Shown here: positions 35,341 to 44,832 of the stretch, piece by piece | Position numbering within the stretch: the stretch's first letter is position 1 | Layout: each line of letters starts with the position of its first letter | Assembly: GCA_038522945.1 (NCBI GenBank) | Contig: JBCBJV010000002.1 | Location: 248,001 to 312,000, forward strand | Direction: 5' to 3' | DNA from: MED-G105 sp038522945 | Lineage (GTDB): Bacteria > Pseudomonadota > Alphaproteobacteria > Caulobacterales > Parvularculaceae | Length of the DNA: 64,000 nt | Made by a program: the position numbers and the translations under genes | The notes under the pieces: generated by a model | Told to the model about the DNA's origin: nothing | Seen by the model: only the letters and a program-made list of their open reading frames with translations | Databases searched by the model: none

Positions 35341-37209
35341 GTGACGCCCCGCAACCCATCTGCGCAACTTGGCGCGACCCTTCAGGATTTGGATGGCAAA
35401 GCCAATTCGGAAAAGGGGCCTATTGAGGGTTCGCGTCCCGATGCGCGCCCAGGTTCGAGCCCGAGTTCAAGTAAGACGCTCGCGGTGCGGTTATGGCGGT
35501 CTTATTTGGGGCGCTACTGGCCAATTCTGTCGCTCTCACTGATCGCCATGGCGATTTATGCAGGCTCGGCGAGCTTGATCCCAGCAGGCGTTGAATGGAT
35601 CAATCGGGCGCTTGGCGGCACGTCACCGGGCGCCGGGCTCTCGCCGCGACGGGTGGCGGTCTGGGGACCGGCAATTGTCCTTGGCCTTGGCTTGGTCAAT
35701 GCCTCGGCCCAATACCTTCAGTCCCGCCTTTCTGCGAAAGCAGCTCTCAGCACTCTGAAGGACTTACAAGTCGACCTTGTCGCCAGTCTCAATCGTCTCG
35801 ATGATGCCCAAGTGCGTGCCTTCGGAGCGGGGCAAATCATCTCTCGTCTGACAAATGATGTTACGGTGCTGAGGGAAACCTTGACGCGGGCCACCACTGC
35901 CGTGCGTGATCTCATGACACTGGTTGGTCTGTGTACGGTTATGGTGTTTTACGATCCGGTGCTGTTTGCCGTTGTCCTAGCAGTTTACCCGATCATTGGC
36001 TGGCCGCTCATGTACATTGGCAAGTTTCTCCGGCGCAAATCCGCAGACGCCCAAGCGCAAGCTGGTGAAATTGCGAGCCTTGCGGGCGAGCTTGTGGAGG
36101 GGGCACGGACAATCAGGGCGTTCGGCCTGGAGGGGGCGTTTGCTGAAAGGGCTGGCCGACAGTTTGAACGGCGCCGTGCGGTCCTGGACCGTATGGCGCA
36201 ATATCGGGCAGCCAATGAGCCTTTTGTGTTTTTCGTAGGATCAGTTGCCCTCGCCATTGTGATTGCGGTTGTCGCCTGGCGCATTAATGCTGCTGCGCTT
36301 AACCTGGAGCAGTTCTTTTCGTTCATCATTGCCCTCTTGCTGATGTCTCAGCCGGCGCGGGGGCTTTCGACGCTGAACGCCGTCGCCCAGGAGGGGTTTG
36401 CAGCGTTTGAACGGCTCCTTCGCGTGATTGACACTGAACCGGAGATTGTCGATGGGGCGGATGCGCGTGCACTCACGGTCGAACAAGGCCGTATCGATAT
36501 CTCGGATCTACACTTTTCGTATACGGATGACCGAGCTGCGTTAGCGGCTCTCTCACTTGGAATTCCAGCTGGCAAGACCGTCGCACTTGTGGGGGAATCA
36601 GGGGGCGGGAAATCGACCCTCTTTAACCTGCTGCTGCGTTTTTATCGTCCAGCAAGAGGAGAGATCACGATCGATGGTGTTGCCATCGACAAAATTGCGC
36701 TTTCGTCCTTGCGCGAAGCGATCTCGCTCGTGAGCCAGGACGTGATGCTCTTTGACGATACCGTGGCTGCCAATATCGCTTTCGGCAAGATCAGTGCCAG
36801 CCAAGAAGAAATCGAGGCAGCGGCGAGTGCTGCCTCCGCCAATGAGTTCATTTTAGCGCTGCCCCAAGGGTATCAAACACCCGTCGGCGAGCGGGGGAAT
36901 TCGCTTTCTGGAGGCCAACGACAACGAATTGCCCTCGCGCGTGCCTTCTTAAAGGATGCGCCTATCCTGCTGCTTGACGAGGCGACTTCCGCCCTTGACG
37001 CGGAAACCGAAGCCCAAATCCAGGGTGCGATTGACAGACTTGCGCGTGGCCGCACGACCATTGTGATTGCTCATCGTCTGTCTACGGTCAAAGATGCCGA
37101 TCTCATTGCGGTTGTTGACCGGGGTCGCGTTATTGAAACCGGCACGCATACAGAACTGATGGAAGCAGGCGGGAGTTATCGCTCTCTGGTCGAGCGCCAA
37201 TTGGGTTAG
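35341..37209 (+). CDS. MsbA-type ABC transporter (lipid A exporter family)
   Basis: 622 aa, GTG start. A ~45-residue hydrophilic extension precedes six TM helices (residues about 60-330), then one ABC domain with Walker A GESGGGKST (residue ~418), Q-loop, signature LSGGQRQRIALARA (~521), Walker B ILLLDEATSALD (~541) and the switch His in IVIAHRLSTVKDAD. The lipid A context suggests flipping of lipid A or another lipid. The stop is 2 bases from the stop of the convergent phosphatase gene. Confidence 0.93.
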   Translation: MTPRNPSAQLGATLQDLDGKANSEKGPIEGSRPDARPGSSPSSSKTLAVRLWRSYLGRYWPILSLSLIAMAIYAGSASLIPAGVEWINRALGGTSPGAGLSPRRVAVWGPAIVLGLGLVNASAQYLQSRLSAKAALSTLKDLQVDLVASLNRLDDAQVRAFGAGQIISRLTNDVTVLRETLTRATTAVRDLMTLVGLCTVMVFYDPVLFAVVLAVYPIIGWPLMYIGKFLRRKSADAQAQAGEIASLAGELVEGARTIRAFGLEGAFAERAGRQFERRRAVLDRMAQYRAANEPFVFFVGSVALAIVIAVVAWRINAAALNLEQFFSFIIALLLMSQPARGLSTLNAVAQEGFAAFERLLRVIDTEPEIVDGADARALTVEQGRIDISDLHFSYTDDRAALAALSLGIPAGKTVALVGESGGGKSTLFNLLLRFYRPARGEITIDGVAIDKIALSSLREAISLVSQDVMLFDDTVAANIAFGKISASQEEIEAAASAASANEFILALPQGYQTPVGERGNSLSGGQRQRIALARAFLKDAPILLLDEATSALDAETEAQIQGAIDRLARGRTTIVIAHRLSTVKDADLIAVVDRGRVIETGTHTELMEAGGSYRSLVERQLG

Positions 37210-37211
37210 GC

Positions 37212-37907
37212 TTACTCTCGCCGCAAAACAATATCCGTCAGGACATTGCCCCACCATTGGGGCGTAAACTCATTTTTTGTGGCAGTCGGATCGTACTCGG
37301 TCGCGGCCCAATTGAGAAACGCATCCGGATCATTAAGGGCAATATCACGTTCCCGGGCGTGGGCGATGAATTTTTCAAGGGCAAAATCAATAACCCCGGT
37401 TTTGCCCTGCCGGATATGGCCGTACCGCCGTGATAAGTGAACCATCGCTTCAGGCAGGGGGATATTTTCCTCAAAGAAAAGATAAAGTGTGGACATAAGC
37501 CCGGCGCGGTCAGCCCCGGACTTGCAGTGAAGAACAGCTGGATAGGTGATACTCGCAAACAGATCCCGCGCGCTTTTCAAAAAAGCGTGTGAGGGTGCCT
37601 CACGGGAGTAAGCGCGTATTGTCACGAGGTCGAGCCCGAGATCGCGGCAGGCTTCTTCTTCTAGCAGGTAGAAGCCCGTTAGTTTGTCCCCACGCAGATT
37701 AATAACCGTTTTAATGCCCCGTTCTTTCCATTGGCTCAGTTTGCGCGGACCCGGCTGATACGTGCGCCACAGCTTGCCTGGAGAAACCTCATGGGTGTTG
37801 TCGTAGAAATTGCGCAGGATCCCATGATCGCCCCACGTCAAGGCGCGCTGCGCCCGTTGACGACCTGCGGGTGTCTGGAATTCTTCGCGGGAAAGGAGTT
37901 TGGGCAT
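37212..37907 (-). CDS. Tyrosine phosphatase superfamily protein
   Basis: 231 aa. The CX5R signature is HCKSGADRAG, with a preceding KTVINLRGD strand and a WRTYQPGPR motif as in the dual-specificity/Siw14-like group. This group can act on phosphotyrosine, polyphosphoinositides or lipid phosphates; in this lipid A neighbourhood a lipid phosphate substrate is possible but inferred. 28 bases downstream of the DUF4170 gene. Confidence 0.88.
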   Translation of the reverse strand: MPKLLSREEFQTPAGRQRAQRALTWGDHGILRNFYDNTHEVSPGKLWRTYQPGPRKLSQWKERGIKTVINLRGDKLTGFYLLEEEACRDLGLDLVTIRAYSREAPSHAFLKSARDLFASITYPAVLHCKSGADRAGLMSTLYLFFEENIPLPEAMVHLSRRYGHIRQGKTGVIDFALEKFIAHARERDIALNDPDAFLNWAATEYDPTATKNEFTPQWWGNVLTDIVLRRE

Positions 37908-37934
37908 CGCCCGACGATCAGCGCTGGGACTGGC

Positions 37935-38165
37935 CTAAAACTTTCCGTCCCCGTCCGGATCAAGCAGCTTGTGCAGGTGAACAATGAAATAGCGCATATG
38001 GGCGTTATCAACTGTCGACTGGGCCTTGCCGCGCCAGGCTTTTTCCGCAGCTGCATAATTCGGATAGACGCCAACGATGTCGAGCTTCTCCAAATTCTTG
38101 AAGTGAACCTCTTCCAGGTTTTCTAGTTCGCCGCCAAAGACCATGTGCAAAAGCTGCTGTTCCAT
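37935..38165 (-). CDS. DUF4170 domain protein
   Basis: 76 aa, MEQQLLHMVFGGELENLE... with DIVGVYPNYAAAEKAWRGKAQ and the C-terminal RYFIVHLHKLLDP, as in this short alphaproteobacterial family. Aagga at the right distance supports ATG 38165 over the TTG two codons upstream. Family members are regularly near DUF374-waaA genes. Function unknown. Confidence 0.9.
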   Translation of the reverse strand: MEQQLLHMVFGGELENLEEVHFKNLEKLDIVGVYPNYAAAEKAWRGKAQSTVDNAHMRYFIVHLHKLLDPDGDGKF

Positions 38166-38179
38166 TATCAAAATCTCCT

Positions 38180-39526
38180 TCAGTCGCCAGCGATCGTCAT
38201 TTCACGGATCAAAATGCTTGGTGCATTCGTGGCGCCGCGAAATTCAAGGTCGTTTGCCGGTATTAGGTCGCGATACATATCTAAAAGATTGCCTGCAATC
38301 GTGATTTCGCTTACGGGGTAAGCAATCTTGCCATTCTCAATCCAGAACCCACCGCAGCCCACGGAATAATCTCCCGTGTTGGAATTGACTTGGGGCCCGA
38401 ACATATCAGTGACGAGGAGGCATGTGCCAGCATCTGTTTGCAGATCGTCAAGGCTGGCGGTGCCTGCTTCCAGGTAGAAATTCGTGGTGGATGCGCCCGG
38501 CGCGCCGCCGGTGCCGCGGGTTGCTCTTGCATTGGAATCAAGGCCGAGCTGCCGCCCATGGGCAGAATTCATTATCCAGTTAGTCAGCACACCATTTTCA
38601 ATGACCGCAAAAGCTTCCGGGGCCAGACCTTCTCCATCAAAGGGGCGCGAGCCATGGCCCCGTTTGCGGAACGGGTTGTCTTGAACGTTGATCGCCTCGC
38701 TAAAAATCTGTGTGCCGAGCTTGTCTTTCAGGAAGCTGACGCCGCGTGCGATTGACGCCCCGTTGATGGCACCAGCCAGATGACCAAGAAGGGAACTGGA
38801 AACGCGATTTGAATAGATAACCGGTGCGGTCTGGCTTTTTAGTTTGCGCGGGGAAAGGCGGGCTATGGTGCGCTCACCAGCGCGTGTGCCGATTGCTGAT
38901 GCCTCACGCATGTCTTCAAAATGGGTCTTGCTGTCATAGTCGTAGTCGCGCTCCATGCCGTTTTCGTCTTCAGCAAGTACGCTTACCGAGACCGAATGAC
39001 TGGAGCCGCCAGACTCCCCGAAAAAGCCGTGGGAGGTGGCGAGCCATTTGCGGCCTTCGCCATAGGAGGCGCCTGCGCCTGAAGAATTGCTGATGCCTTT
39101 AACGTCCATTGCCGCCTGTTCGCAGGCATGGGCCCGTTCTTTCAGGGTTTCCGTGCCCGGTTCTTGGAAATCGCCCAAGTCGAGATCAGGAAACGGGCCA
39201 GTGGCAAGGCGCTCTTGTGGGGCAAGGCCGACAAAAGGGTCCTCAGGTGCGTTCTTGGCCATGTCCGCACACCGGGCGACGAGAGTTTCCAAATTGGCAG
39301 AGGAAAGATCTGTGGTTGAGACACTCGCTGACCGCTTGTCGCAAATCAGCCGGACACCGAGATCGGTGCCTTCGGCGCGCTCTACATCTTCCAACTCGCC
39401 CAGGCGGAAGGAAACACTGTGGGAAACGGAATGGAACAGGACGGCGTCCGCAGCAGTGGTTCCATGGGATTTTGCAAGGGCCAGAACTTTGCCCAAGACA
39501 TCTTCGGCTTTTGATTTATCGATCAT
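38180..39526 (-). CDS. pmbA: PmbA/TldE-family metalloprotease subunit
   Basis: 448 aa. PmbA/TldE works with TldD in a metalloprotease that trims peptides such as microcin precursors and the CcdA antitoxin. Seen: LGVRLICDKRSASVSTTDLS, SGAGASYGEGRKW, NRVSSSLLGHLAGAINGASIARG, GLAPEAFAVIENGVL and NSNTGDYSVGCGGFWIENGKIAYPVSEITIAGN. Like other members it lacks the HEXXXH of TldD. An ATG four codons upstream is an alternative start; no ribosome site distinguishes them. TldD is not in the window. Confidence 0.93.
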   Translation of the reverse strand: MIDKSKAEDVLGKVLALAKSHGTTAADAVLFHSVSHSVSFRLGELEDVERAEGTDLGVRLICDKRSASVSTTDLSSANLETLVARCADMAKNAPEDPFVGLAPQERLATGPFPDLDLGDFQEPGTETLKERAHACEQAAMDVKGISNSSGAGASYGEGRKWLATSHGFFGESGGSSHSVSVSVLAEDENGMERDYDYDSKTHFEDMREASAIGTRAGERTIARLSPRKLKSQTAPVIYSNRVSSSLLGHLAGAINGASIARGVSFLKDKLGTQIFSEAINVQDNPFRKRGHGSRPFDGEGLAPEAFAVIENGVLTNWIMNSAHGRQLGLDSNARATRGTGGAPGASTTNFYLEAGTASLDDLQTDAGTCLLVTDMFGPQVNSNTGDYSVGCGGFWIENGKIAYPVSEITIAGNLLDMYRDLIPANDLEFRGATNAPSILIREMTIAGD

Positions 39527-39592
39527 GGCATGCGGCATACAAGGGCGCGGACAAGGGTGCAACCGGGCCACCCGGTGAGGCTCGTCAATGCC

Positions 39593-40237
39593 TCAGGTCG
39601 CGACCTCTTCCATTGCGCCGTTCACCCACTCCTGCATGGCGGGGCTGGACCAGACGGCATCCATCCAAGCCGCGATCTCAGGACTTGTCCCTACGGGCCC
39701 ATAAGTTCGGAACCTTGAGACAACCGGGGCGTACATGGCATCCGCAATGGAAAAGGATCCATAAAGAAATGGGTCGCCGGATTTATTGCCATAGGTTTCC
39801 AGCGCTTCCTGCCAGAGAGCGAGGATACGGTCGATATCGCGCTGGACCCCGCCGGTAGTGAGATGTTTCAGGCCTTCGCGGACAATGGCCATGGGCCAGA
39901 CCGTGCGGAGATTGTCAAAGCCCGCATGCATTTCGCATGAGATGGACCGGGCATGGGCGCGCGCACCCGCATCCGATGGCCACAGATTTTTGTCTGGGAA
40001 CTGATCGTTTAGATACTCCAGGATCGCAAGGCTCTCCCAGATGATCCGGTCGCCATCTTTCAGGACAGGAACAAGGCCAGTCGGCGAATATTTCTTTAGG
40101 TCCGCCCTCGATGTTGGGAGGTCGAGCAGGACTTTTTGCTCCTGGAACGGAATACCTGCCTGGCGCAAGGCGAGCCATGGCCTTAGCGACCAGCTGGATA
40201 GATTTTTATCACCGATTACAAGAGTGAGATCAGCCAT
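39593..40237 (-). CDS. Glutathione S-transferase family protein
   Basis: 214 aa, MADLTLVIGDKNLSSWSLRP. Thioredoxin-like N-terminal domain with the glutathione-contact SSWS segment and cis-Pro in GLVPVLKDGDR, WESLAILEYLND, then an all-helical C-terminal domain with FSIADAMYAPVVSRF. The longer open frame upstream overlaps the amidotransferase gene and is ignored. Substrate unknown. Follows the amidotransferase by 11 bases, so probably cotranscribed. Confidence 0.93.
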   Translation of the reverse strand: MADLTLVIGDKNLSSWSLRPWLALRQAGIPFQEQKVLLDLPTSRADLKKYSPTGLVPVLKDGDRIIWESLAILEYLNDQFPDKNLWPSDAGARAHARSISCEMHAGFDNLRTVWPMAIVREGLKHLTTGGVQRDIDRILALWQEALETYGNKSGDPFLYGSFSIADAMYAPVVSRFRTYGPVGTSPEIAAWMDAVWSSPAMQEWVNGAMEEVAT

Positions 40238-40248
40238 GGGCGCTTTTC

Positions 40249-40959
40249 CTATCTGGACTGAAGATAAAAGTTGGCGATCCACTGGGCCATTGCGCCCCGG
40301 TCCGACCGGCCGTGCAATGTCTGGAGGCCGTCATCGACGCGCTCTTCCGGGATCCTGCCTCGACGAAAACTCAGCAGCGCGCGCGCATAGTCGTGGGTAA
40401 ATTCCGGGTGCGGCTGCATGGTCAGGATCGGTGCGTGGGCGTAGCCAAGAAGGCCGTTCGGGCAAAACTCAGATCCGCCAAGACGGATCGCCGTCTCAGG
40501 CAAGTCGACAACTTGGTCCTGATGGGAGACGGCGCACGTCACCCGGCCAAGCGCTGGTGTCAGATGGCCGCCATTGATTTCAATACTGTAGCTATGGGCA
40601 CCCACGCCCCATCCTTTATCGACCTTTTTCACGGTGCCGCCGAGGGCCTGAGCAATGATCTGATGGCCAAAGCAAATACCGACCTGAGGCCGGCCAGCGG
40701 TTGCGCAATCGCGGACGAAGTCTTCCAGGGGCGCAATCCACCCATGGCCTTCATAGGCGCCGGCGGCCGAACCGGTGATCAAGACACCATCTACCTGGGC
40801 TACCGGCGGCATTGCTTCCCCGTCGAATACCCGGTGCCTGGAAAACGAAAAGGCGGGGGCGATGGGCCGCAGCATCTCTTCCATCATCTGGCCATAACCA
40901 GGAAACTGCCCTTGCAGGGCGTCCGGCGGTTCGCCGGTTTCAAGAATAGTGATGTGCAT
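40249..40959 (-). CDS. Class I glutamine amidotransferase
   Basis: 236 aa. GATase-1 domain with the nucleophile elbow GICFGHQIIAQALGG, and the His-Glu pair in MQPHPEF. Resembles GMP-synthase-like amidotransferases of the YfeJ/GuaA-like group. The start at MHITILETG matches the usual family N-terminus; the upstream 127-codon frame overlaps another gene. The acceptor substrate is unknown. Confidence 0.92.
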   Translation of the reverse strand: MHITILETGEPPDALQGQFPGYGQMMEEMLRPIAPAFSFSRHRVFDGEAMPPVAQVDGVLITGSAAGAYEGHGWIAPLEDFVRDCATAGRPQVGICFGHQIIAQALGGTVKKVDKGWGVGAHSYSIEINGGHLTPALGRVTCAVSHQDQVVDLPETAIRLGGSEFCPNGLLGYAHAPILTMQPHPEFTHDYARALLSFRRGRIPEERVDDGLQTLHGRSDRGAMAQWIANFYLQSR

Positions 40960-41003
40960 GGACTGGGCTCTGACCAACCTCGGGAAGTCCAAGGCCAATA
41001 TTA

Positions 41004-41258
41004 TTAAGGATGGGTCTTGTCGATGGTCTTCCGGATAATCGGCGGGAACCGATTTCGGTAGCGTAGCAATGACTTGTTCAGGTCTGGCCATTTTGTGCGC
41101 ATGCCCCTGATAAGCCGTTGAAAAGCTGGAATGTATGGGGCCAGAAGCGCGAGCCCGATCGTGATCATGATCAGGCCAAAAGGGAGAGGCAGAGGCAAAA
41201 CAATCAGGCCGGAAAGTAGCAGGAACAAACCCAGTACCTGATGAAAGATCGGCAGCAT
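41004..41258 (-). CDS. Small PGPGW-like membrane protein
   Basis: 84 aa. Two hydrophobic segments separated by a proline turn (LGLFLLLSGLIVLPLPLPFG and LIMITIGLALLAPYIPAF), as in the PGPGW transmembrane family, then a basic tail. ATG 41258 follows aagga. Function unknown. The 314 bases upstream to ubiD hold no gene, only the divergent promoter region. Confidence 0.75.
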   Translation of the reverse strand: MLPIFHQVLGLFLLLSGLIVLPLPLPFGLIMITIGLALLAPYIPAFQRLIRGMRTKWPDLNKSLLRYRNRFPPIIRKTIDKTHP

Positions 41259-41572
41259 TCCTGTCCTTACACTCTCTACGCTTTTCACTCTGAGAGGGCT
41301 GCAACGCGCCCGCCTCACGCTCGCCGAATTCACGAGTCATTTTGAGCGTAGGCCTCTAGCTCGGGAGCGTAAAGTGACAAGTGCCAAATCTTGGTTAACC
41401 ATACGCCTCACAATCCCGTTGGAAGCTTGTATCCGGCTTCTCAGACAGAATTTACGGTAGCGCACTGGCCGATCCGGTTTTGCCGCGCGTAGCCGCGCCG
41501 ACTTGCCCTCTTTTTCTTGTTGCGTTGACCAACTAGGTCGGCAGACCTGACGTCAGGAGCAAGCCTCGCCAT

Positions 41573-43117
41573 ATGACCAACAAGACCGCCCCTTATAAAT
41601 CGCTTCGGGAATTTCTCGAAAAGCTCGAAGCCATGGGGGAACTGGTGCGCGTTCAAACGCCCGTTTCCACCGTTCTTGAAATGACAGAGATCCAGACCCG
41701 CCTGCTGGCAGAAGGAGGGCCTGCTGTGTTGTTTGAAAAGCCGGTTCTCGAAGACGGCTCTATTGGCGAGATGCCGGTGCTGGTCAACTTGTTTGGGACG
41801 GTCAAACGCGTTGCCCTTGGGGTCACGCTCGGCGGGGAAGAGCGTACCGATGCGGCAGCGCTGCGCAGCGTTGGCGAGACACTTGCGTTCCTGCGCCAGC
41901 CGGAACCGCCTGCGGGGCTGAAGGACGCCGTTGGCCTGTTACCACTCGCAAAAACCGTTCTTTCCATGAAACCCGCGAGCAAAGCCTTCGGTACGGCACC
42001 CTGCCAGGAGATTGTTCAAACCGGCGACGACATCAACCTGGATGCCTTGCCGATCCAGACCTGTTGGCCCGGTGAGCCGGCGCCATTGATCACCTGGCCA
42101 CTGGTGGTCACGAAAGGACCATCCAGCGCCAGGGAAGATGATTTCAATCTTGGCATTTACCGCATGCAAAAACTTGACCGTGGCCGGACGATCATGCGCT
42201 GGCTGCACCATCGCGGCGGTGCCCAGCAACACCAGCGCTGGCGAAAGGAAAAATCAGAGCCGCTGCCCGCCGCAGCGGTTTTAGGCGCTGACCCGGGTGT
42301 CATTCTGGCGGCGGTCACGCCGGTCCCCGATACCCTATCGGAGTACCATTTTGCAGGGCTTCTCCGTGGACGGAAGGCAGAGCTTGTCGACTGCAAGACG
42401 ATCCCGATCAAGGTGCCCGCGGAAGCGGAGATTGTTCTCGAAGGGCATGTCTCGCTGGAGAATTATGCCGATGAGGGTCCTTATGGAGACCATACCGGAT
42501 ACTATAACTCCGTTGAGCCATTTCCCGTCTTTACGGTGTCGGCGATCACCATGCGCAAAGACCCGATTTATCTGTCGACTTTTACCGGCCGGCCACCCGA
42601 TGAACCGTCCGTACTAGGCGAAGCCCTCAATGAAGTTTTTATCCCGCTCTTGCAGCAGCAGTATCCAGAAATCGTCGACTTCTGGCTACCGCCGGAAGGG
42701 TGTTCATATCGGATCGCTGTCATCAGTATGAAGAAGGCTTATCCAGGTCACGCCAAACGGGTGATGATGGGGGCGTGGTCGTACTTGCGCCAGTTCATGT
42801 ACACGAAGTGGATTATCGTGGTGGATGACGACATCAACGCGCGTGACTGGAAAGACGTTATGTGGGCGATTTCAACGAAGATGGACCCGGCGCGCGATAT
42901 CACCGTGATTGAGAATACGCCGATCGACTATCTCGACTTCGCCTCGCCGGAGCCAAATCTGGGGTCAAAAATCGGGCTTGATGCGACCGATAAACTCCCG
43001 CCCGAAACCCACCGGGAATGGGGCGAGGAAATCCGTATGCGACAGGACGTCATCGACCGCGTGGATGCGCTCTGGGCCGAGCTTGGCCTCCCCGGGTCAG
43101 GCAAATCGATCTGGTGA
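41573..43117 (+). CDS. ubiD: UbiD, 3-octaprenyl-4-hydroxybenzoate decarboxylase
   Basis: 514 aa. prFMN-dependent decarboxylase of ubiquinone biosynthesis. Seen: MTNKTAPYKSLREFLEKLE, VNLFGTVKRVALGV, NLGIYRMQKLDRGRTIMRW, GPYGDHTGYYN, and the metal/active region VDDDINARDWKDVMWA. Requires UbiX for its cofactor; ubiX is not in the window. Upstream is a short palindrome (tgacgtca) of unknown meaning. Confidence 0.98.
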   Translation: MTNKTAPYKSLREFLEKLEAMGELVRVQTPVSTVLEMTEIQTRLLAEGGPAVLFEKPVLEDGSIGEMPVLVNLFGTVKRVALGVTLGGEERTDAAALRSVGETLAFLRQPEPPAGLKDAVGLLPLAKTVLSMKPASKAFGTAPCQEIVQTGDDINLDALPIQTCWPGEPAPLITWPLVVTKGPSSAREDDFNLGIYRMQKLDRGRTIMRWLHHRGGAQQHQRWRKEKSEPLPAAAVLGADPGVILAAVTPVPDTLSEYHFAGLLRGRKAELVDCKTIPIKVPAEAEIVLEGHVSLENYADEGPYGDHTGYYNSVEPFPVFTVSAITMRKDPIYLSTFTGRPPDEPSVLGEALNEVFIPLLQQQYPEIVDFWLPPEGCSYRIAVISMKKAYPGHAKRVMMGAWSYLRQFMYTKWIIVVDDDINARDWKDVMWAISTKMDPARDITVIENTPIDYLDFASPEPNLGSKIGLDATDKLPPETHREWGEEIRMRQDVIDRVDALWAELGLPGSGKSIW

Positions 43118-43219
43118 CCTGGCTTGCATGCAGTCGAGATCGCCTTCGTCCCACGATTTGTATGGCCTCGGTAAGGGCGGATTAACCAGCGCTTAACCCT
43201 CGCACCGGAAAAAGTATGA

Positions 43220-44749
43220 GTGGCGGATAGTTGGTTAGATGACCTGATGAGAAACGCCTTTTCAACCAATCCGACATGGCGCGCGCCCTTCCGGCTGCTT
43301 AGCCGTGCCATGCCACTTTCGCTCCGCGGTGCTGTCGCTTTGCTCGGGCACATTTGGATTGGAGCAACAACACCAGCGGCGGCGCAATGGGAAATTGAAT
43401 CAGGCGAACGCACGACGCTCAGCACATTCGGCGCAAACGTTTTTACCACAGTGACATTTGACCGAACGTTCAACACCACGCCAGTTGTCGTTGTACTCGC
43501 AACGAGCCAAGGCGGCGATCCATCGGATCTCCGTATTCGGAACATAACTTCTTCGGGTTTTGAGGTGACACCCGTGGAACCGCCGGGGAATGATGGTCCC
43601 CACGTGTCAATGACATTCCATTATGTTGCCATGACGCCCGGCGTCCACATCCTACCGACCGGTGAGACGGTTGTTGCCGGCACGCATACCACGTCGACGG
43701 TCCAACGCGCTGGCGTTGTGGGTGGACCGTCGGGGTATGACACAGTTAGTTTCGGGACGAATTTAGGGGCAAATGCCGCGATTGTAGCCTCGATACAAAC
43801 AACGAATAGTGAGACGGCTTCAATTCCCGGTGCACCGTCAACACCGTGGTTGTCGGTTGTGATGGACAATCCTTCCGCGACGTCAGTTCAAATGGCCCTT
43901 GAGCGCTCCGAGGTGGCAAGTGGAACTGTCCTTACCGAAACGATCGGCTATATTGCATTTCCCACTGGAGCTTCTGGGGGCTTTGAGGATGTCACCAATA
44001 CAAATGTCGATTGGAGTGCGTCGACGACGTCAAATTCCGTTGTAGGCTTCGACAATGCATGTGTTACAAACAGTTTCACTGGTTCGTCATTCAGTTCACC
44101 CCGTGTTGTAGCGGGAAAGGTGACTCGCAATGGCGGTGATGGCGGCTGGTTTCGGCGATGTTCCTTGTCCGGAACGCAGATCGGCTTACAGGTCGACGAA
44201 GATATTGCCAATGATGGCGAGCGCAGCCACACAAACGAAACGGCGAGCTTGCTCGCTTTTTCAAGGTCCTTCCATGCAGAGTTTCAGGGACTTTTGACGG
44301 CCGCCAAATCTGTTGAGATCATGGAAGACCCGGTGAATGGGCCGATAGGGGCTTTCGCAATCCCGGGCGCGCGGGCGCGCTACACCGTAGACGTGACGAG
44401 CGTCGGAAGTCTCCCAATCGATGATGGCAGTGTGGTCTTTATCGATGCGCTGCCGCCTGAGACAAGTCTGATTGTGGCAGACATTGCCGGTTTCGGCTCG
44501 GGACCTGTTCTGTTTACGGACAGTTCCAGTGGCCTCACATACAATTTTTCAAGTTTGTCAAACTTGAGCGACGACATTTCATTCTCAAATAATGGGGCGA
44601 TCAGTTTTACCTACACACCTACTGAGGGAGGAAATGGTGCTGATCCGGCCGTCACCCATATTCGGATAAATCCGCAGGGGCGCTTTGCGCCGGAAACGAG
44701 CGGGATAACGCCCGCCTTTCAGCTCCAATTCGACGTTATCGTCGAATAG
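43220..44749 (+). CDS. Secreted protein with H-type-lectin-like and DUF11-like domains
   Basis: 509 aa as read from GTG 43220. A signal peptide-like segment, MPLSLRGAVALLGHIWIG, ends at TTPAAAQ and begins 30 codons in, so translation may start at an internal ATG (43310). Residues about 55-145 resemble an H-type lectin unit (VTFDRTFNTTPVVVVLATS, IRNITSSGFEVTP), with a possible second copy after it. The C-terminal ~130 residues match the DUF11-type repeat (MEDPVNGPIGAFAIPGARAR, YTVDVTSVG). Likely a surface or secreted carbohydrate-binding adhesin. Confidence 0.75.
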   Translation: MADSWLDDLMRNAFSTNPTWRAPFRLLSRAMPLSLRGAVALLGHIWIGATTPAAAQWEIESGERTTLSTFGANVFTTVTFDRTFNTTPVVVVLATSQGGDPSDLRIRNITSSGFEVTPVEPPGNDGPHVSMTFHYVAMTPGVHILPTGETVVAGTHTTSTVQRAGVVGGPSGYDTVSFGTNLGANAAIVASIQTTNSETASIPGAPSTPWLSVVMDNPSATSVQMALERSEVASGTVLTETIGYIAFPTGASGGFEDVTNTNVDWSASTTSNSVVGFDNACVTNSFTGSSFSSPRVVAGKVTRNGGDGGWFRRCSLSGTQIGLQVDEDIANDGERSHTNETASLLAFSRSFHAEFQGLLTAAKSVEIMEDPVNGPIGAFAIPGARARYTVDVTSVGSLPIDDGSVVFIDALPPETSLIVADIAGFGSGPVLFTDSSSGLTYNFSSLSNLSDDISFSNNGAISFTYTPTEGGNGADPAVTHIRINPQGRFAPETSGITPAFQLQFDVIVE

Positions 44750-44768
44750 CGATCTTCTCATTTGCCAA

Positions 44769-44810
44769 CAAAAAGCAGCGCCGCATTTCCACGCGGCGCT
44801 GCTTCCAATT
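44769..44810. terminator. Bidirectional terminator, perfect 12-bp stem
   Basis: aagcagcgccgc (44773-44784) pairs perfectly with gcggcgctgctt (44793-44804). On the minus strand a T-run follows, so it best serves the 44833-45108 gene; the plus strand has only a short TTTT after a few bases. Confidence 0.85.
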
Positions 44811-44832
44811 TTCATAAGCCTGATCGGGTGGC

